A stretch of DNA of 47,952 nt from Plantago elongata (lineage: Eukaryota > Streptophyta > Magnoliopsida > Lamiales > Plantaginaceae), in contig JAYMSP010000538.1 of assembly GCA_036897095.1 (NCBI GenBank), positions 1 through 47,952 on the forward strand, written 5' to 3'. The position numbers and the translations under genes were made by a program. The notes below the pieces were generated by a model. That model did no database searches, had not been told where the DNA came from, and worked only from the letters and a program-made list of their open reading frames with translations. Position 1 is the stretch's first letter, and every line of letters starts with the position of its first letter. This document shows positions 45,101-47,952 of this stretch, in pieces.

Positions 45101-46818
45101 CTGATAGAGCAGAGAGATTTAGGGATGAAGGAAGAGATGATTTTGGTGTAGCAAAAGCTACCTTTTCTGTAATCTTATAGATATTACTAAAATAAAGTAA
45201 AAGACACCATCTCCGCAGAGACGAACCACCCAAAGGGCGAAACCAACTCTAATGAGCTAACTAGAATAATTCTGACTGCTCCATAATAAACCTAACACTC
45301 TCTTATGTATAAAACTGACCAGAACTATGTAAGGTAACTTCCTAATTTGACTCGAACTCTATAAGTTAACTTTCCTATCTATACTAAAACTCTATAATAA
45401 TGACAATATTGATTCTAATAATAATTTAGAACTCTTGGTCCGTAACAAACGCTTACCTGAAATTTGATGCCCCGCTTGCTTGTTTCATCAGGATCACCAT
45501 GACAGATAGCCACTAGCTTTTCCACTTCATATTCACAGGAATCCTTTTCATCAGTCTTGGATTGCTTGTCTTCATCTGCTTCTTCAGTTGCACCTAACTC
45601 GAGTTCTTCTTCTTCATATTTTTCATATCTTTTGCACATTTGATCCCATTCCATCAATAAATTAAGAAAATTTTCTGCAGGTTCATTCCTAATCTATTCA
45701 TGTAGTAGAGACATGAAATTAGTAACAATTTCAAGAGACATTGGGGTTTGCAAATGTAAGGACTGATACCCACTTGAGTCTGCGGGTGGTTTAGCCTTAA
45801 GCTCTCACATGCGGCTTTATCAATGTCGATAGCCCATTTCTTCAAAGGTAAAAACATGTCAATTGGCAATAACTTCCATAATAATTGTAAAAGGATCTTT
45901 TTTTGATAAATTTAAATGGCTTGTTTATGATTACCGTCACTAGGTCTACGCCACATGCTTCAGCGCCCATGCATAGCCCTGTTGACATTCCTCCACAACC
46001 AGAGTACAAATCCAGTAATGGTAGCTCATGTGTGAAATTTTCCTTTCTGATCGTTTCATCTACATTACACTCAGTGCAGATTTTACAGTTTCCAACTTGA
46101 TTGGATGTTGGCATGATCAGTGGATTAGAATGAGGAAAGTGTGTGCATTGATTATCTGCATTATTTTTTAGGTGGATCAGGATTCACATTGCCACGTAAT
46201 TCTCAAACAAAATTTGTATCGGAAAACGTGAGTCAACTGAAGTAAAAGGTCAAAAATTCATGATCCATGATATAATCTTATACTGATATTATATATCAAC
46301 TTTATACCTGTAATGATAGAACTAAATGTTGAGTAATCAACGCAGTACTTCATATCAAAATAGAAGTCACAAGGTGGAAGGCATTCTGCTTTCAAGTTTA
46401 CCTACAGGAGAATGGTGAAAGACAATTTACTATAGAAGGAACATGAAAAGAGGATTATGACATAAGAAATTAACTGCAGGTATAAATGGCAACAATAACA
46501 ATGACATACAGTTGTTGCTAATTGGACAACTGTTACTTTCGAAACTATACAGTCTAATAAGTTGTCATTCATCAGAGTAGAATAGAACAATCGCTTCTTG
46601 TCGTGACATTTCCCTATATCCTTTATCACCTGATACACAAAATATAGTAGAAGTAAAATACAGTTGAAGGAGATGGGAGTATCAGAAGTATGATTAGTTA
46701 TACTTATTACCGTATCTTCCGCTCTGAAGAACCACTGAACCCTAAAGTACTCTCCACCATCTATAGTCTCAAAAAACTCTAGTATCTTACCAACATAGTT
46801 AGAGCCTCCCTTCGGGCC
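39145..46818 (-). CDS. CMT2: Chromomethylase, CMT2-like DNA (cytosine-5) methyltransferase (5' part outside window)
   Basis: Eighteen minus-strand exons give 716 in-frame residues to the stop: 46818-46711, 46629-46510, 46401-46308, 46155-45935, 45839-45774, 45693-45457, 44211-44153, 44075-44009, 43039-42710, 41521-41453, 41375-41289, 41206-41119, 40504-40386, 40310-40212, 39933-39890, 39795-39726, 39648-39545, 39313-39145. The order is end of a BAH domain ([10 protein letters not shown]), motif [15 protein letters not shown], a chromodomain (YEVEKL to [14 protein letters not shown], cage residues Y/W/Y) inserted between motifs, motif IV GGPPCQG with the catalytic Cys, motif VI ENV, motif [18 protein letters not shown], and motifs IX/X ([13 protein letters not shown]). 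CMTs bind H3K9me2 and methylate CHG/CHH sites. GGMSTG and PPKFSHST favour CMT2 over CMT3. No disruption is seen. Confidence 0.93.
40648..40673. repeat. Poly-G tract (26 bases) in a CMT2-like intron
   Basis: An uninterrupted run of about 26 G on the plus strand, so poly-C in the transcript, lies about 145 bases upstream, in transcript direction, of the exon starting at 40504. The exact length may be a sequencing artefact. Confidence 0.9.
41891..42011 (+). mobile_element. Very short tRNA-derived SINE or tRNA retropseudogene with poly-A and target-site duplication
   Basis: A body of about 76 bases (41908-41983) has a box A-like AGCTTAGTTGG and a box B GGTTCGAGTCC (41958-41968) inside a perfect five-pair T stem, GGGGG/CCCCC. 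The flanking ends do not pair as an acceptor stem, so it is not a tRNA gene. An A run (about 17) follows. The direct repeat ACTTTGAAGAAG (extendable to 17 bases with one mismatch) flanks it at 41891 and 42000. It sits in a CMT2-like intron, antisense to the gene. Confidence 0.8.
43451..43469. repeat. Poly-G tract (19 bases) in a CMT2-like intron
   Basis: A second G homopolymer in the same gene, followed by TCCGCCCCTCCACTGCC, which resembles the inner part of small GC-rich elements like the one at 44489-44571. Poly-C in the transcript. Confidence 0.85.
43580..43753. mobile_element. Stowaway-type MITE (Tc1/mariner-like), degraded
   Basis: The left end reads TA then CTCCCTCCATCCCAAAA, the usual Stowaway terminal repeat. 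The right end, GAGGCTGAGGGAG at about 43739-43751, is its diverged inverted partner. The interior of about 170 bases is AT-rich. The right TA target base pair has mutated to CA. It lies in a CMT2-like intron. Confidence 0.7.
44489..44571. mobile_element. Short GC-rich element with terminal inverted repeats
   Basis: ATGGCAGAGCTC at 44489 is matched by the reverse complement of AGCTCCGCCAT ending at 44571. The interior is GC-rich (CTACCCCCATCTGGAACTCC), unlike the surrounding intron. It resembles a small class of plant elements ending in TGGCGGAGCT. The ends are approximate and no target duplication was confirmed. Confidence 0.5.
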
Positions 46819-47952
46819 CTAGAAACATACAGAGTCAAGTGTAACAGTATAGTAAAGGTATTCAGTAATATCTGGCAGGAGATAGTAATAGAATTTCTAA
46901 AAGAAAATCTGAAATTCATTGAGTTAATGACATTAAGAGAAATCTTTCAGTGGTGTTTGCATGAATATAAATCCTATAGACGGCAACATTGTTAAACAAC
47001 TTATCCTTTGGAAATTGCAAAACTAATAGATCTCTGGTCAAACTATTAAACTTGATGTGTTGCGAAACTATTGCAAAACACGGACAAGGATGTCAAACAA
47101 ATCAAATAAATAAAAAGGTGAAGCAGTGTTCAAGTTCAATGTAAACGATAATTACTGAAATCAAGACAACATTTATGCATAGATTCCTGTAGCACTGCAT
47201 GTTATCAAGGGGATAGGTGATACATCTTCAATCCTAAAAGACACAAGTCAAGGATTACAAATAAGCAGACCACGGAAGCATGAATATGGGTAATACATAC
47301 AGCATCCATTAAGCATGTTTAACAACAGTGATAATAAGTCCTATAAGTAGTGAGACTTTATACTGTCAGAGCCTCAAAGGGAGACCAGGAAAGAGTTTAG
47401 TCCTATGGCCTTCCGGGGTGAGAGAATAGAGTAGTATGTAGTATATGGGCTCAATAGTTGGGGGTGGGAAGTGTTCATTTCTATCATGTTTCATATTGTT
47501 ACTTATATTATCAGTGAATTCTGTCTTTTTACGTGAATCGTGGCTAACAGTTGAGAGTCCGTGATAATTGGACTTACATCGTGTGATGAGGTATCTAAGA
47601 AAATGAAACAGCAGGTTTGATTTCTGACTTTCCGTTGTAAGTTTGTAAGAGCCTTAAAAATGAAAAACTAAAAATCCAAGGTTTGCAGCATATACGTCAT
47701 GCCTGCCACAATTAAACTTCTGTAAACCACATTCTAAATTCCTACATACAATCTTCCGGACTATGAGTCCTGGATCAGATTATTGTAACAACACATATAA
47801 GTACAGAAAATGAACAGTAGGAGTGAGCTATTCTTTTGTCAAAGCGTTTGTAGCCGAGTAGCAAGCTGAGACACCCCCGTAACCATGAGGTCACGGGTTC
47901 GATTCCCCGAAATGGGTGATTATATTCTCTGAATAGAGATTGGTGGTGATTT
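46819..47952 (-). other. Intron or upstream part of the CMT2-like gene
   Basis: The visible coding begins in the middle of the BAH domain at 46818 with an acceptor site, so upstream exons must exist. No further exon is recognisable in the 1.1 kb to the right edge, which is probably one long intron. It ends with a tRNA-derived SINE-like sequence. Confidence 0.55.
47846..47930 (+). mobile_element. tRNA-derived SINE head, possibly cut by the window edge
   Basis: TAGCCGAGTAGC at 47851-47862 matches an RNA polymerase III box A with one change, and GGTTCGATTCC at 47896-47906 is a perfect box B, about 34 bases apart. No full cloverleaf is seen. The body and 3' tail would lie beyond 47952. It is a different family from the copy at 41891. 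Confidence 0.65.

Noticed and set aside
46095..46155. Alternative acceptor after TCCAATCAAG (46096) for the exon with motif I of the CMT2-like gene
   Set aside because: Both acceptors keep the frame, but ATAATGCAG ending at 46156 joins ACA G|AT AAT and resembles the usual chromomethylase exon start better. Not excluded without transcripts.
39145..46818. Chromomethylase as a pseudogene
   Set aside because: Eighteen exons join without a frameshift or stop and all catalytic motifs seen in the window are intact.
47846..47930. Functional tRNA gene at the right edge
   Set aside because: Box A has a mismatch and no cloverleaf can be folded around the box B arm; SINE head preferred.

Overview
The window is nuclear DNA of a flowering plant, most likely a eudicot. 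It is AT-rich with long non-coding spacers. Coding regions are broken by short introns that are almost all GT..AG, and the proteins belong to plant families: chromomethylase, ALMT, P-class PPR, ENH1, DUF1218, and a membrane-protein-of-ER-body type with a VIT-like domain. Simple repeats, a Stowaway-type MITE, a LINE tail and tRNA-derived SINE copies fit a plant genome. There are no operons, CRISPR arrays or complete tRNA/rRNA genes. I rebuilt the exon-intron models by hand from splice sites, reading phase and remembered family sequences. No alignment was run.

Layout: 1-174 (+) is the 3' end of an unidentified gene. 175-4790 is AT-rich spacer with a 212-bp tandem duplication. 5501-9747 (+) is ATG13 (autophagy initiation). 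10716-13334 (+) is a ZUFSP/C78 ubiquitin-type cysteine protease. 16405-20879 (+) is an 11-exon ER-body-type membrane protein with a VIT/CCC1-like transporter domain. 21982-25154 (-) is a vacuolar-type ALMT anion channel. 27819-30242 (+) is a P-class PPR protein with 12 consecutive 35-residue motifs. 31512-32594 (-) is a small LEA-like protein. 34003-35775 (+) is ENH1, a PDZ plus rubredoxin plastid protein. 36691-38344 (+) is a DUF1218 four-helix membrane protein. 39145-46818 (-) is a CMT2-like chromomethylase, 18 exons visible, whose 5' part lies beyond the right edge.

The neighbours do not form one pathway. ATG13 and the ZUFSP-like protease both belong to ubiquitin/autophagy biology, but adjacency in a plant genome is weak evidence of joint function. 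The LEA-like and ENH1 genes are divergent across about 1.4 kb that holds a G-box/ABRE; from memory their Arabidopsis counterparts are also adjacent, so the pair may be conserved microsynteny.

The most notable points are these: a GC-AG intron in the chromomethylase that also hosts a very short tRNA-derived retroposon with clear target-site duplications; nine consecutive phase-1 introns in the ER-body-type gene, plus a possible intron-retained tail-anchored isoform; a reading-phase conflict at the first ENH1 junction; a four-codon uORF ahead of ATG13; and a readable PPR code. I found no clearly undescribed biological system.
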